A DNA stretch of 9,868 nt from Methanocellaceae archaeon UBA148 (GCA_002495885.1 DAHG01000040.1:537-10404), one strand, 5' to 3'. Shown: positions 1-6,851, numbered from the stretch's first letter. Translations and numbers: made by a program. The notes: generated from the sequence alone by a model not told the origin.

Positions 1-1
1 G

Positions 2-166
2 GGATACCAGGTCTTCACCGACATGCTGGTGAAGATCGAGCCGGATGAGCCTAAGGCCTGGCAGATGATTATGCATAAGATAAGCTTTAGGATATCGTTT
101 TTTCCCATGTATTTCATCACTTCCTCCATTGTACTTCTGTCCACGCGCCTTTTTTTTTTGCTTTGA
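2..166 (+). pseudogene. possible TPR-like coding remnant, 5' end outside the window
   Basis: An open frame enters from the left edge and ends at TGA 164-166. Its first part (VFTDMLVKIEPDEPKAWQM, about residues 4-22) resembles the second helix and Pro-linker of a tetratricopeptide repeat, with the typical 'LxxxPDxPxAW' spacing. After that the frame leaves the TPR pattern and becomes a hydrophobic Phe/Leu-rich tail running into the 10-T tract at 150-159. This looks like a TPR protein cut short by a frameshift, deletion or insertion rather than a normal C-terminus. TPR proteins mediate protein contacts, but no role can be assigned from so short a piece. It could equally be a chance open frame. 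Confidence 0.3.
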
Positions 167-497
167 TCGGCGGGGACAGACAGTTGGATAATATTAGAAT
201 GGAAGATATTTATAGGTAACCGGATATTTAAAGGGAAAGTGTAAATTCAATTTTGGGCTGTGCCGAGTATTGGCTGAACAAGGGCATTATCCTTCACCCT
301 AGCATAGAGAAAGCCATTCAGCTGCACCAAATGCATATGGCAGATCCGGAAATGGCAAAAAAAACACATCTGAAAATAAAATCAGGAAATGTAAGGGGTA
401 GTGGACCCCCTCCAGCGCCTTGAGGCTCTGGTCAGAGGTGTTCTGACAGGGTCCACAGGGTTCTATTGGATGCTTATCTTCGTCTCCAATACTCTAT
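167..497. other. gene-poor stretch with a possible decayed coding fragment
   Basis: No intact gene is visible in these 331 bases. The plus frame ending at TGA 421-423 is open from about 226 and reads like protein in its middle (around 'EYWLNKGIILHPSIEKAIQL', helical and charged). It has no convincing start or ribosome site and ends in a Pro-rich tail, so it may be a remnant of the same decayed gene as the fragment at 2-166. I do not recognise a family. A fold-prone element at 395-456 is listed separately. Confidence 0.3.
395..456. other. compact nested inverted-repeat element, possible structured RNA or terminator
   Basis: An outer 8-bp perfect stem (GTGGACCC 401-408 with GGGTCCAC 449-456) encloses two smaller hairpins: GCCT/AGGC at 417-426, and GTCAGA 431-436 with TCTGAC 442-447 (5-nt loop). 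Together they would form a three-way junction. A competing hairpin GGGGT 395-399 / ACCCC 405-409 would break the outer stem. The element is GC-rich within AT-rich sequence and lies about 40 bp past the stop codon of the minus-strand secreted-protein gene, so it could be part of that gene's 3' end. There is no clear T-run on either side, and no known RNA family is recognised. Confidence 0.35.
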
Positions 498-1967
498 TTA
501 CACATTAACGCTCGGAAACCCGTTCACCTCATCGTAATGGAGCCAGATCATCTCGTTTGCGGCGTGCATCGATCCTGCAGAGTCGAAGGTCCTGTCGGCG
601 ACAGTCCATTCACCGTTCTCGTAGCTTACGGAGGCTGCAAAGACCGGCGCGATTCCAAACTCTCCCCCTGCCATCGGCGGGTATGACATTCCAGGATATC
701 TGAAGTAGATCTCAGGCACACCCTCGAACTCAAAAGGCTCCTTCTGAACGTCCACCGGCGGCGCAGACTGCTGAAGTCCAGCCTTGTTGACCACAGTTTC
801 GAAGAACTGGGAGAAGATTCCTTCGTTCATTGTGACTTCAGTTTCTGAGCTTTCGAAGATCTTTATGGCGTTCAGAGCGCCCGTGATCGCGGCAACGTCA
901 TCTATCGTGTAGGTGCTCTGACTATCGAAGATCCCGGTCGTGCCGTTAAAATCGTTGTAGAATTCGGAGATCAGAACCTTAAGCCCTTCGGTTTCAGCGT
1001 TCGCGTCAGAAACTCTCTTGGCGTCAATCAATCCTCGGATCAAGTACGCTCTGTCTGCAGCGTTTTCGGGCTCCATTGTCCTGAGCTTGTCCGACAACTC
1101 GCCGATCTTCAAAAGGGCCTTGCCTCTCTTTTCTGTGTCCTTTGTGCTCGCCGCATACCAGACAAGAGACTGAATCGCGATGGACATCTCTTTTAGTGAT
1201 TCAAGCTCATCATCTTTTATGTCATCGAATAGAGCGTCCGCTGCACCAAGGATCATTCCTGAAGAATTTAAATCCTGATACCTATTGGTTTCGCTATGGG
1301 GCATCTGATTCATCTCCAGTGTCTCTCCAAGATCGCTCAGAGCCAGAAGCATCACGCAGTCTCCACCATTTGAGAGATCGAAATTATCTCTGTTTTTCAG
1401 GAAATAATCCGCCTGCATCTTCGCTTCCATCAAAATAATCATTCCAGTAAACCTTCCCTGAGCGCCGAAATCGTCCTCAGGAGTTCCAAAATGGTCATCT
1501 ACGTGGAACTGTTTAGCCCATTCAACCTCTTTTATCATCAAATATCCTTGAGACAGTCCGGTCAGGTTCATATCGAAAGTGGTAGGATCCCATCTCTGAG
1601 TCATGAAATCGCTAACATTGATCGCCATAGTATAGTGCGGGTCTCCAGACTTATAGACTGCTTGCAAAAGAGCAGGATTATTCGGTGGCATCGGATGATT
1701 CCCGTCCCCATAATCGGGACTAATTTGAGACGGATCTAAATCGGCATCGACCATCTTCATGGCCTGCATAATGCTTCCCATATCCGGCATGAAAGTTTCG
1801 CCCATTCCGGAGATCATCGCCAGCGTCCCCATGTTGTATCGAGAATACCAGTATCCTTCTTCCTCTGCTGCTGTGGAATCAAAAGTCTCAGCGGCCGAGG
1901 CACAATGTAAACCTAAAAATAACATTGCTCCAAACATCGCGAAAAAAAACACTTGCTTCTTCATCAT
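498..1967 (-). CDS. secreted protein of unknown function with Met-rich N-terminal segment
   Basis: This is a 489-aa protein I cannot assign to a family. The N-terminus is a classic signal peptide: MMKKQ, a hydrophobic core at about residues 6-20, then HCASAAET, giving a likely signal-peptidase cut near residues 25-26. The Cys at 22 lies in LGLHC, a poor lipobox. The mature protein is acidic, mostly helical in character, with no later membrane span, so it should be free outside the membrane or in the cell-wall space. Residues 46-72 contain eight Met at 2-5 residue spacing. Sequence GGATGTGAT (1972-1980, minus) is one base off GGAGGTGAT, and supports ATG at 1967 or 1964; the frame also allows GTG at 1976, which would lie inside that ribosome site. 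The gene stands alone, divergent from the cyclase gene. No enzymatic motif was seen. Confidence 0.85.
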   Translation of the reverse strand: MMKKQVFFFAMFGAMLFLGLHCASAAETFDSTAAEEEGYWYSRYNMGTLAMISGMGETFMPDMGSIMQAMKMVDADLDPSQISPDYGDGNHPMPPNNPALLQAVYKSGDPHYTMAINVSDFMTQRWDPTTFDMNLTGLSQGYLMIKEVEWAKQFHVDDHFGTPEDDFGAQGRFTGMIILMEAKMQADYFLKNRDNFDLSNGGDCVMLLALSDLGETLEMNQMPHSETNRYQDLNSSGMILGAADALFDDIKDDELESLKEMSIAIQSLVWYAASTKDTEKRGKALLKIGELSDKLRTMEPENAADRAYLIRGLIDAKRVSDANAETEGLKVLISEFYNDFNGTTGIFDSQSTYTIDDVAAITGALNAIKIFESSETEVTMNEGIFSQFFETVVNKAGLQQSAPPVDVQKEPFEFEGVPEIYFRYPGMSYPPMAGGEFGIAPVFAASVSYENGEWTVADRTFDSAGSMHAANEMIWLHYDEVNGFPSVNV

Positions 1968-2214
1968 GCAAATCACATCCTAATCTATTTCGGCCTTAAT
2001 ACTTGATCTAATTTGCGGATAAATGAATCTCGCTGGTCGCTATCCTGAGGTTACTCATGGACAATTGCAAAAGCCTTCCAAGCTTTGAGTACTACTATAG
2101 GAATCTAATGACGGTGGCGTACCGACGCAACAGATCTGCTGGGATGCAAACGCTGCACGATAAAGACGGCTCCAAGTTAATTGAATAATCTTGAAGTTGA
2201 TTGTATACATTATA

Positions 2215-2223
2215 TTTATATAA
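2215..2223 (+). promoter_or_regulatory. archaeal TATA box for the cyclase gene
   Basis: TTTATATAA sits in a strongly AT-rich stretch of the 328-bp divergent spacer (1968-2295). A TATA box here predicts a transcript start near 2245, just before the first in-frame ATG (2251) and about 50 nt before the preferred start (2296). A near-palindrome, GCTAAAATTTTATAGC (2231-2246), overlaps that predicted start and could be an operator, but it is AT-rich enough to be chance. The rest of the spacer holds no supported gene. Confidence 0.5.
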
Positions 2224-2295
2224 TTTCTGTGCTAAAATTTTATAGCACTCATGCCGATAGGAATCTTCATTAAGTTGCCCTGCATGGATGTTTTT

Positions 2296-2913
2296 ATGAG
2301 CCAGTTCTTCGATGTTTCTCTACTAATAAATAAGGATATGATAGTCTATCCGGGAAATCCAAGACCTTCTTTCCAAAGATATGCCCAAATCCCAGGAAAT
2401 AAAGTAAACGAATCTGTGATTACATTGGGTAGCCATACAGGTACTCATGTCGATTCAAGGCTGCATATAAAAAATGATGTCAAAGGGGCAGAGGCACTGC
2501 CAATCGAAAGCTTTTATGGAAGATGCAGGGTTTTAGATCTCACTTATGTGGAGAAGGAGATACACAAAGAAGACCTAATGGGAAAAGACATTGGCAAGGG
2601 AAATATTATATTGCTGAAAACCAGGAACTCTCTTTTGAATTACCGGTATTTCTCCAAAGATTTCATTCATATCAAGCTGGATGCTGCGGAATACTTAATT
2701 GAAGTCGGAATAAAGACACTTGGATTTGATTATCTAAGTGTAAAACGATTTGGTGGCGATGATGAGGTTCATGAGATTCTAATCAATAATCTCACCCTTT
2801 TTGAAGGGCTGGATCTATCAAACGTTTCTGGCGGAGAGTATACTTTCTTAGGCCTACCGCTACGCATTGAATCAGATGGTGCACCGGCAAGAGTAATACT
2901 GGTCAAGGAATAA
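2296..2913 (+). CDS. cyclase family / kynurenine formamidase-like metal-dependent hydrolase
   Basis: The 205-aa protein belongs to the cyclase/arylformamidase family (PF04199), which hydrolyses amide or cyclic bonds at a divalent-metal site. The metal-binding block HTGTHVDSRLH spans residues 47-57 (H47, H51, D53, H57 as likely ligands), although the usual Ala-Pro after the Asp is Ser-Arg. The second family block, H159 followed by E170 (HEILINNLTLFE), is present, and the C-terminus has the expected GLPLRIESDGAPAR segment (residues 186-199). No signal peptide is seen, so it is likely cytoplasmic. In-frame ATGs exist at 2251, 2284 and 2296. I prefer 2296 because family members start just before 'DxSLxI...YPG', though only a weak GGATG precedes it; 2251 would give a nearly leaderless mRNA. 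The gene stands alone and its substrate is unknown; kynurenine formamidase activity is not implied. Confidence 0.85.
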   Translation: MSQFFDVSLLINKDMIVYPGNPRPSFQRYAQIPGNKVNESVITLGSHTGTHVDSRLHIKNDVKGAEALPIESFYGRCRVLDLTYVEKEIHKEDLMGKDIGKGNIILLKTRNSLLNYRYFSKDFIHIKLDAAEYLIEVGIKTLGFDYLSVKRFGGDDEVHEILINNLTLFEGLDLSNVSGGEYTFLGLPLRIESDGAPARVILVKE

Positions 2914-2966
2914 GGAGAAAATAACCAGCACATTCAGACTATTTAAATAGTAAGCAAACCAAAGAG

Positions 2967-3008
2967 TTTTTAAAACTTAAAACCAAACATAATACTTTAA
3001 GTGGAGGT
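2967..3008 (+). promoter_or_regulatory. TATA-like box and ribosome site of the 32-aa zinc-finger gene
   Basis: TTTTTAAAAC (2967-2976) is a TATA-like sequence placed to start transcription near 2996-3001. That gives a short leader carrying a strong ribosome site, GGAGGTG (3003-3009), seven bases before ATG 3016. A perfect 14-bp palindrome, ACTATTTAAATAGT (2938-2951), lies just upstream and could be an alternative TATA element or a dimeric protein site. Confidence 0.4.
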
Positions 3009-3015
3009 GAAATGA

Positions 3016-3114
3016 ATGGCAGAGGAGATGAAAGAGCTAAAGTGTCCCATGTGTGGAGCAACTTTCAAGAACAAGGAAGAGATGGCGGAGCATGCGAAGA
3101 CACATAAGAAGTAA
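3016..3114 (+). CDS. 32-aa single C2H2 zinc-finger microprotein
   Basis: ATG at 3016 opens a 32-codon gene ending at TAA 3112-3114. Almost the whole protein is one zinc finger: CPMC, 12 residues, then HAKTH, which is an exact C-x2-C-x12-H-x3-H pattern, with Phe at the usual hydrophobic core position. The N-terminal tail is MAEEMKELK and the C-terminal tail is KK. GGAGGTG seven bases upstream is an excellent ribosome site, and a hairpin follows the stop, so this is a complete transcription unit. Single-finger C2H2 proteins of this size are found in archaea, where they may bind nucleic acid or proteins; the role here is unknown. A second ATG at 3012 is in another frame and gives no sensible product. 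A paralogue faces it on the other strand (3169-3282). Confidence 0.85.
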   Translation: MAEEMKELKCPMCGATFKNKEEMAEHAKTHKK

Positions 3115-3123
3115 GACTTTAGA

Positions 3124-3170
3124 TAGGTTTCTAACGATCTTAGTGCCCCGTTAGAAACCTAATATTTTTT
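3124..3170 (+). terminator. hairpin terminator between the two convergent zinc-finger genes
   Basis: TAGGTTTCTAAC (3124-3135) and GTTAGAAACCTA (3150-3161) form a perfect 12-bp stem with a 14-nt loop, followed by ATATTTTTTATTTTAATATTTTA. It lies 10 bp after the plus-strand zinc-finger stop and fits a terminator for that gene. For the minus-strand gene the hairpin also lies just past the stop codon, but there is no T-run on that side. The element might therefore stop one gene and protect the mRNA end of the other. Confidence 0.7.
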
Positions 3171-3282
3171 ATTTTAATATTTTATCATGTCCATTCAAAT
3201 GCTTTTCGTACTCGTCTTTGGAAACGAACGTCATGCCACAAAACTTGCATTTGAACTTGGCTTTCTCTTGTGTTTCGGCCAA
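3169..3282 (-). CDS. 37-aa single C2H2 zinc-finger microprotein with TTG start
   Basis: A TTG at 3282-3280 opens a 37-codon frame ending at TAA 3171-3169. The product begins MAETQEKAKFK and holds one finger, CKFC, 12 residues, then HLNGH: an exact C-x2-C-x12-H-x3-H pattern with a Phe in the core. GGAGGT (3294-3289) lies six bases before the TTG. Alignment with the plus-strand paralogue supports this start: both read ribosome site, 6-7 bases, M-A-E, short charged linker, finger. The gene begins 37 bp after the stop of the GH15 gene on the same strand and is probably the last gene of that operon. An in-frame TAA directly before the TTG excludes a longer protein. The finger may bind nucleic acid or a protein partner; regulation of the sugar genes is only a guess from position. 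Confidence 0.8.
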   Translation of the reverse strand: MAETQEKAKFKCKFCGMTFVSKDEYEKHLNGHDKILK

Positions 3283-3306
3283 TTACATACCTCCAGATTT
3301 CTGCAT
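3283..3306 (-). other. 7-codon mini-ORF directly before the TTG start
   Basis: Minus-strand ATG at 3306 begins M-Q-K-S-G-G-M and stops at TAA 3285-3283, which is immediately followed, in the same frame, by the TTG start of the 37-aa zinc-finger gene. It has its own GAGG about six bases upstream, and its Gly-Gly codons are the ribosome site of the next gene. It may be a leader peptide allowing termination-reinitiation, a former N-terminus cut by a stop, or chance. Confidence 0.35.
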
Positions 3307-3319
3307 GATTTTCCTCTTT

Positions 3320-5308
3320 TTAGCTTTTTTCCGCGGGGTTCTTCAGGATTGCCATCTTCTCCAGGTACCTTGCAATTGAATCTACGAATTCGCCATGACT
3401 CCAGGTCAAGGGGGCAACTGAGAGTGACTCGCCCGTATGGGGATGGACCTGTTCCGGCATGATGCCCGTACTTAGAGCGCAGCCCGCGACCCAATTGATT
3501 AACTCCAATGCACGATTCAGATCGTTGACCTCTTTTGCTTTTGCAATATGCCACTTGGCGAGCCAGAGGGTACAGATCGGCCAGGGGTTGCCAGGGGCAT
3601 CAGATACCTGTCTGCGATAGTAGTCATCTTCATATCTCGCAATTCCACCTCTTTCCCCTGCCCAGAGCCTCTTCTCGATCGCTTCCATGGTCTTAACTAC
3701 TCGAGGATCATCAGCTGCAAGCACTCCAAACTCGAATATGCCGTAAACACTGCTATCAAGTATCCTGTCGATCGTTTTTCTCTCAGGATCTCCTCCCTCA
3801 TACTGTATGCCCCTCAAGAAAACGCCATCTTCTTTATCGAAAAGTTCGCTTAGTATCAACTCTTTGAGATCGGAATAGCCATCACTGCAAGCCTCGCAGG
3901 TTGTTTTATCACCAAAGAGCTGTCCCAGCCGTTCAGCTGAGGTCAAGCCAGCGTAGACCGCAGATACGGTGAAAGTGAAGATGCCTCGGCGCTCTTCCCA
4001 TAGGTCGTAGCTGTTCATGGGCATTCCATTGGGGTAGCGGTAATCGTTCATAAAAATGGCAGCCGGCTTCACCAGAGGCTCGTAAAGCTCCCTCACAAAC
4101 TCAATGTCCTTAGTTGCCTCATAATATTTCCAGAGAGCATAGATCACAAGGCCAGTCTCATCCTCTTGGATGGGCAGAGAAGGCCTGCCATATTCTACCC
4201 AGGGGTGCCAGCTGCTCCCGAGGGTCTTGTCGGGATTATGCTTATGAAGAAGGCATCCTGTCCACCAGAGGATATCCTTGCAGAATCTGAAGAAAGGCTT
4301 TGTAAACTCCGCGAATCCTGCTTTTATCAAAGCGATGGAAACGAGGGCTGCATCCCTTCCCCACATGTAGCTATAAGTATCTCGGTTGAACTGCAGATTA
4401 TCGGAATCGTTAGCAGCCAGAACTGCGCCGCCTGAATCCGTCTGAGTTCTAATAACCAGGAGCGACCTTTTGAAGAGATCTGCGATAACTGGATCAAGTC
4501 CAGATAGATCAATCGTTGTCTGGTTTACCCATGATCTCTGACATTTCTCTGCGTGGCTCAACAAATTCTCAGGTCCATTATCCATCACTAAATCGTTCAG
4601 TCTATAAACTTCCTGAAAATCCTTCCCTGCCGTCATGTAGTAGTAAATTACTTGAGCAGATTCCCCAGGAATCTCCAGGTGGACTGCAACTGTCGAATCT
4701 ACCGAACCTTGTGCTACTGGATTTCTTGAAAGAATGCCATCTTCTGCATCCCTGAAAGTGCCTTCATAGTGGTCGCTTTCCGATTGACCAATGGAGTAGT
4801 CATCAATATCTGAGGTCATTTCCTCCTTCTTGTTGGACTTGAGAGCGCCGATCAGAAAATACCTGGATCTCTTGTAGTGAACTACTACATTATGATCCAT
4901 CTGATAGACTGCCGTATCTCCAATGCGGTTGCTGTAGAGGTGGAAGTCCTGGTAAAAGAAGAGACGGATCTCTCTTTTCTTGTCGCTCGTATTCTTTACT
5001 GTAATTTTTCGGAGAAGGATGTTGGCCTCGCAGTAGACATTGTCCTCAAGGGTAAGCTCCACACCCATCTCATAGTTTATGGCCTTGTTCTCTGTGACCA
5101 GGGTATCGTTTTTATAGCCTAGTCTTCTTTCCCATCCCTGATCATTGATCCAGGAGAGCCTGCCATCTACGTAAACCCCCACTTTTTGAGCATGCCCTCC
5201 TAGATGATTCTCTTGGCCGACACAAGGGAAATAGATGTCCCTTATCTGGAGCCATTTGTCAATATTAACCAACAGCGACTGGTTACCAAGAACTATATGC
5301 CTCGTCAT
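3320..5308 (-). CDS. GH15 family glucan hydrolase (glucoamylase- or trehalase-like)
   Basis: The 662-aa protein fits the archaeal/bacterial GH15 family, which releases glucose from alpha-linked glucans or trehalose by an inverting mechanism. Residues 1 to about 260 form the N-terminal beta-sandwich domain (starting LGNQSLLVNIDKWLQIRDIY). Residues about 270-650 form the (alpha/alpha)6 barrel. Conserved blocks are TYSYMWGRDA (311-320), SSWHPWVEYG with PIQEDETG (365-386), DLWEER (435-440, the likely catalytic acid at E438/E439), and GIMPEQVHPHTG (615-626, likely base E619) followed by APLTWSH (632-638). No signal peptide is present, so it acts inside the cell, presumably on stored glycogen or trehalose. 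It starts 9 bp after the glucose dehydrogenase stop with only a weak ribosome site, so translational coupling is likely. Glucoamylase and trehalase cannot be separated by eye. Confidence 0.9.
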   Translation of the reverse strand: MTRHIVLGNQSLLVNIDKWLQIRDIYFPCVGQENHLGGHAQKVGVYVDGRLSWINDQGWERRLGYKNDTLVTENKAINYEMGVELTLEDNVYCEANILLRKITVKNTSDKKREIRLFFYQDFHLYSNRIGDTAVYQMDHNVVVHYKRSRYFLIGALKSNKKEEMTSDIDDYSIGQSESDHYEGTFRDAEDGILSRNPVAQGSVDSTVAVHLEIPGESAQVIYYYMTAGKDFQEVYRLNDLVMDNGPENLLSHAEKCQRSWVNQTTIDLSGLDPVIADLFKRSLLVIRTQTDSGGAVLAANDSDNLQFNRDTYSYMWGRDAALVSIALIKAGFAEFTKPFFRFCKDILWWTGCLLHKHNPDKTLGSSWHPWVEYGRPSLPIQEDETGLVIYALWKYYEATKDIEFVRELYEPLVKPAAIFMNDYRYPNGMPMNSYDLWEERRGIFTFTVSAVYAGLTSAERLGQLFGDKTTCEACSDGYSDLKELILSELFDKEDGVFLRGIQYEGGDPERKTIDRILDSSVYGIFEFGVLAADDPRVVKTMEAIEKRLWAGERGGIARYEDDYYRRQVSDAPGNPWPICTLWLAKWHIAKAKEVNDLNRALELINWVAGCALSTGIMPEQVHPHTGESLSVAPLTWSHGEFVDSIARYLEKMAILKNPAEKS

Positions 5309-5317
5309 GGTCTAGTC

Positions 5318-6394
5318 TCACTTCTTTTGGAAATAAATTACTGTCTTGATGTTATCCTTCATGGAAGCCAAAGCCATCTGGATATCTTCTGGGGGGTATC
5401 TGGCGGTTATAAGCTTTGACAGAACGCCAGGCCATTTTTTTTCCACCGCCATGAGGTCCAAAATGCCCTGCTCATAGTCCTGCCTATTGGCGTTTACTGT
5501 TCCAACTATGGCTTTATTACCCAGAACTAGGCCCTGGTTGAAGCAGTCGGCACAAATCTCAATCTTCTTGTCGCCACCAGTAATAGAGGTCAGCACAACG
5601 ACACCATTGGTCCCGACAACCATCATGGAGTGCAGGGCAACGCTTGAGCTTCCCGTCTCTTCAATGATGAGGTCAACTTGCATACCCACCTTCTTGGGAA
5701 TATCATGCAAATTGATTTTATCGGTATTAAAGTGGGTAACTCCAAGTCGGGAGAAAATATTTTCCTTATATTCGTCATCTGATCTGTCAACGGAAATCAC
5801 ATTCAGACCTCTCAGCCGAAGGAGCATAGCTGTGATTAGACCCAAAGTGCCCGTTCCAGTTACCATAACCATCTTAGGAGACCAAATCATTCTCTTTTGC
5901 GCCAGGAAAGCCATTCTAATGGCTTTTTCGGCGATGCTTGTAGGCTCTAGAAGGACTGCCAAATCTCCCAACCCATTAGGGACCTTAACGATATGTTTCT
6001 CCTTTTCAACGTAAAACTCAGATAGAAAGCCATGCAAACCTCTGATACCCCTTTCGGTATAGTTGCCTTTGAGACACATATCATATTCTCCGGCATGACA
6101 ATTGATACAATCGTCTGGCCTTCGGACTGTGGCAACTACATTATCGCCCATTTGCAGCGATTTAACGCTACTTCCAGTTCCTACCACCTCTCCTAAAGAT
6201 TCGTGTCCAAATATAAGCAACGCATCACCCGCAGGTGCTTCCCCATAATGACCTTCATTGATCTCCCTGTCAGTCCCATCAAGGCCCACTAAATTAACCT
6301 TCACAAGAACCTCATCATCTCCTATACTGGGTATCTCTACGTCTACGATTTGGGCACTATTTTTAACTTTAGGAACGACTGCAATAGCCTTCAT
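5318..6394 (-). CDS. glucose 1-dehydrogenase, archaeal zinc-dependent medium-chain type
   Basis: The 358-aa protein matches archaeal glucose dehydrogenases that oxidise glucose to gluconolactone with NAD(P)+. The catalytic-zinc residues are visible: D39 in LDGTDREI, H64-E65 in FGHES and E150 in LLEPTSIAEKA. Asp in place of the common Cys at 39 matches the Haloferax mediterranei enzyme (Asp38, His63, Glu150). The structural lobe has C96, C99 and C107 but Pro at 93, where four-Cys relatives have Cys. The nucleotide fold carries GTGTLG (180-185), and the second strand ends in D203-R204, leaving cofactor choice open. ATG at 6394 is preferred: GGAG (6404-6401) lies six bases upstream, and the protein then begins MKAIAV as in relatives. 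ATG 6406 would have its ribosome site only three bases away. It is first in a likely operon with GH15. Sorbitol- or galactose-type activity is possible. Confidence 0.88.
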   Translation of the reverse strand: MKAIAVVPKVKNSAQIVDVEIPSIGDDEVLVKVNLVGLDGTDREINEGHYGEAPAGDALLIFGHESLGEVVGTGSSVKSLQMGDNVVATVRRPDDCINCHAGEYDMCLKGNYTERGIRGLHGFLSEFYVEKEKHIVKVPNGLGDLAVLLEPTSIAEKAIRMAFLAQKRMIWSPKMVMVTGTGTLGLITAMLLRLRGLNVISVDRSDDEYKENIFSRLGVTHFNTDKINLHDIPKKVGMQVDLIIEETGSSSVALHSMMVVGTNGVVVLTSITGGDKKIEICADCFNQGLVLGNKAIVGTVNANRQDYEQGILDLMAVEKKWPGVLSKLITARYPPEDIQMALASMKDNIKTVIYFQKK

Positions 6395-6423
6395 GCATTT
6401 CTCCATTAGCTCCAGCTAGAACG

Positions 6424-6434
6424 CCTTTAAATTT
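6424..6434 (-). promoter_or_regulatory. TATA-like box for the glucose dehydrogenase operon
   Basis: On the minus strand AAATTTAAAGG lies about 25 bp before position 6405. A transcript starting there would just include the GGAG ribosome site and use ATG 6394, which agrees with the start chosen from homology. The 124-bp spacer (6395-6518) must also carry the divergent DUF1622 promoter, for which AATTTAGCATTA (6454-6465) is a weaker candidate. Confidence 0.4.
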
Positions 6435-6518
6435 CATGCAATCAATTTAGACGAATTTAGCATTATCTTGTGCCAAAGTCTTAAATCCTTTTGCATCGAA
6501 AACTTGAGTGATCCTTCG

Positions 6519-6839
6519 ATGATGGACTACAGAATTGTCATTGATCTTATTGGTCTCTTTCTTTCCTCTTTCGGTGCCACCGTCATCTTATTTGGGAGTA
6601 TTGAGGCCATCATAAAAATACTAGTAAAAAAATTAAACAGGCATCATCTTGATATAAATGCAATCAGAATAGACTACACATCAAAAATTATGCTGGGCCT
6701 GGAATTTTTTATTGCAGGCGATCTTATGAAGACCATTTTCACACCTGGCTTGAACGAAGTTATTATTTTAGCACTTATTGTTGCAATCAGGACCGTAATA
6801 GGATATTCCCTCAATCTAGAAATAAAAAATGATAGATAG
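6519..6839 (+). CDS. DUF1622 family small membrane protein
   Basis: The 106-aa protein has the DUF1622 (PF07784) layout: three hydrophobic helices, at about residues 5-25, 50-68 and 75-95, with the conserved block LGLEFFIAGDLMKTIF in the second and IVAIRTVIGYSLNLEI at the end. A basic stretch (KILVKKLNRHH) separates helices one and two. The family is a widespread inner-membrane protein of unknown function; no transport motif is visible. The open frame extends upstream to ATG 6468, but that extension (SLKSFCIENLSDPS) is not family-like. GAGTGATCC (6507-6515), close to AGGTGATCC, supports ATG 6519 or 6522. It is transcribed away from the glucose dehydrogenase operon and converges on the 6-phosphogluconate dehydrogenase gene. 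A link to sugar metabolism is not shown by anything but position. Confidence 0.85.
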   Translation: MMDYRIVIDLIGLFLSSFGATVILFGSIEAIIKILVKKLNRHHLDINAIRIDYTSKIMLGLEFFIAGDLMKTIFTPGLNEVIILALIVAIRTVIGYSLNLEIKNDR

Positions 6840-6851
6840 GAAATAAGCTTG

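Noticed and set aside
150..159. Run of ten T as a terminator for an upstream gene
   Set aside because: No stable hairpin precedes it, and the upstream gene is not visible. It could still be a simple archaeal T-tract stop, but this cannot be supported.
2108..2188. 26-codon plus-strand open frame in the spacer before the cyclase gene
   Set aside because: It has no ribosome site, recognisable motif or promoter of its own.
3187..3462. 91-codon plus-strand frame over the second zinc-finger gene
   Set aside because: The opposite strand carries the exact C2H2 finger and the end of GH15; this frame has no motif or ribosome site.
5487..6014. 175-codon plus-strand open frame inside the glucose dehydrogenase gene
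   Set aside because: It lies fully antisense to a gene with clear catalytic motifs, and its composition (Thr/Pro/Ser/Arg) is that of a shadow frame.
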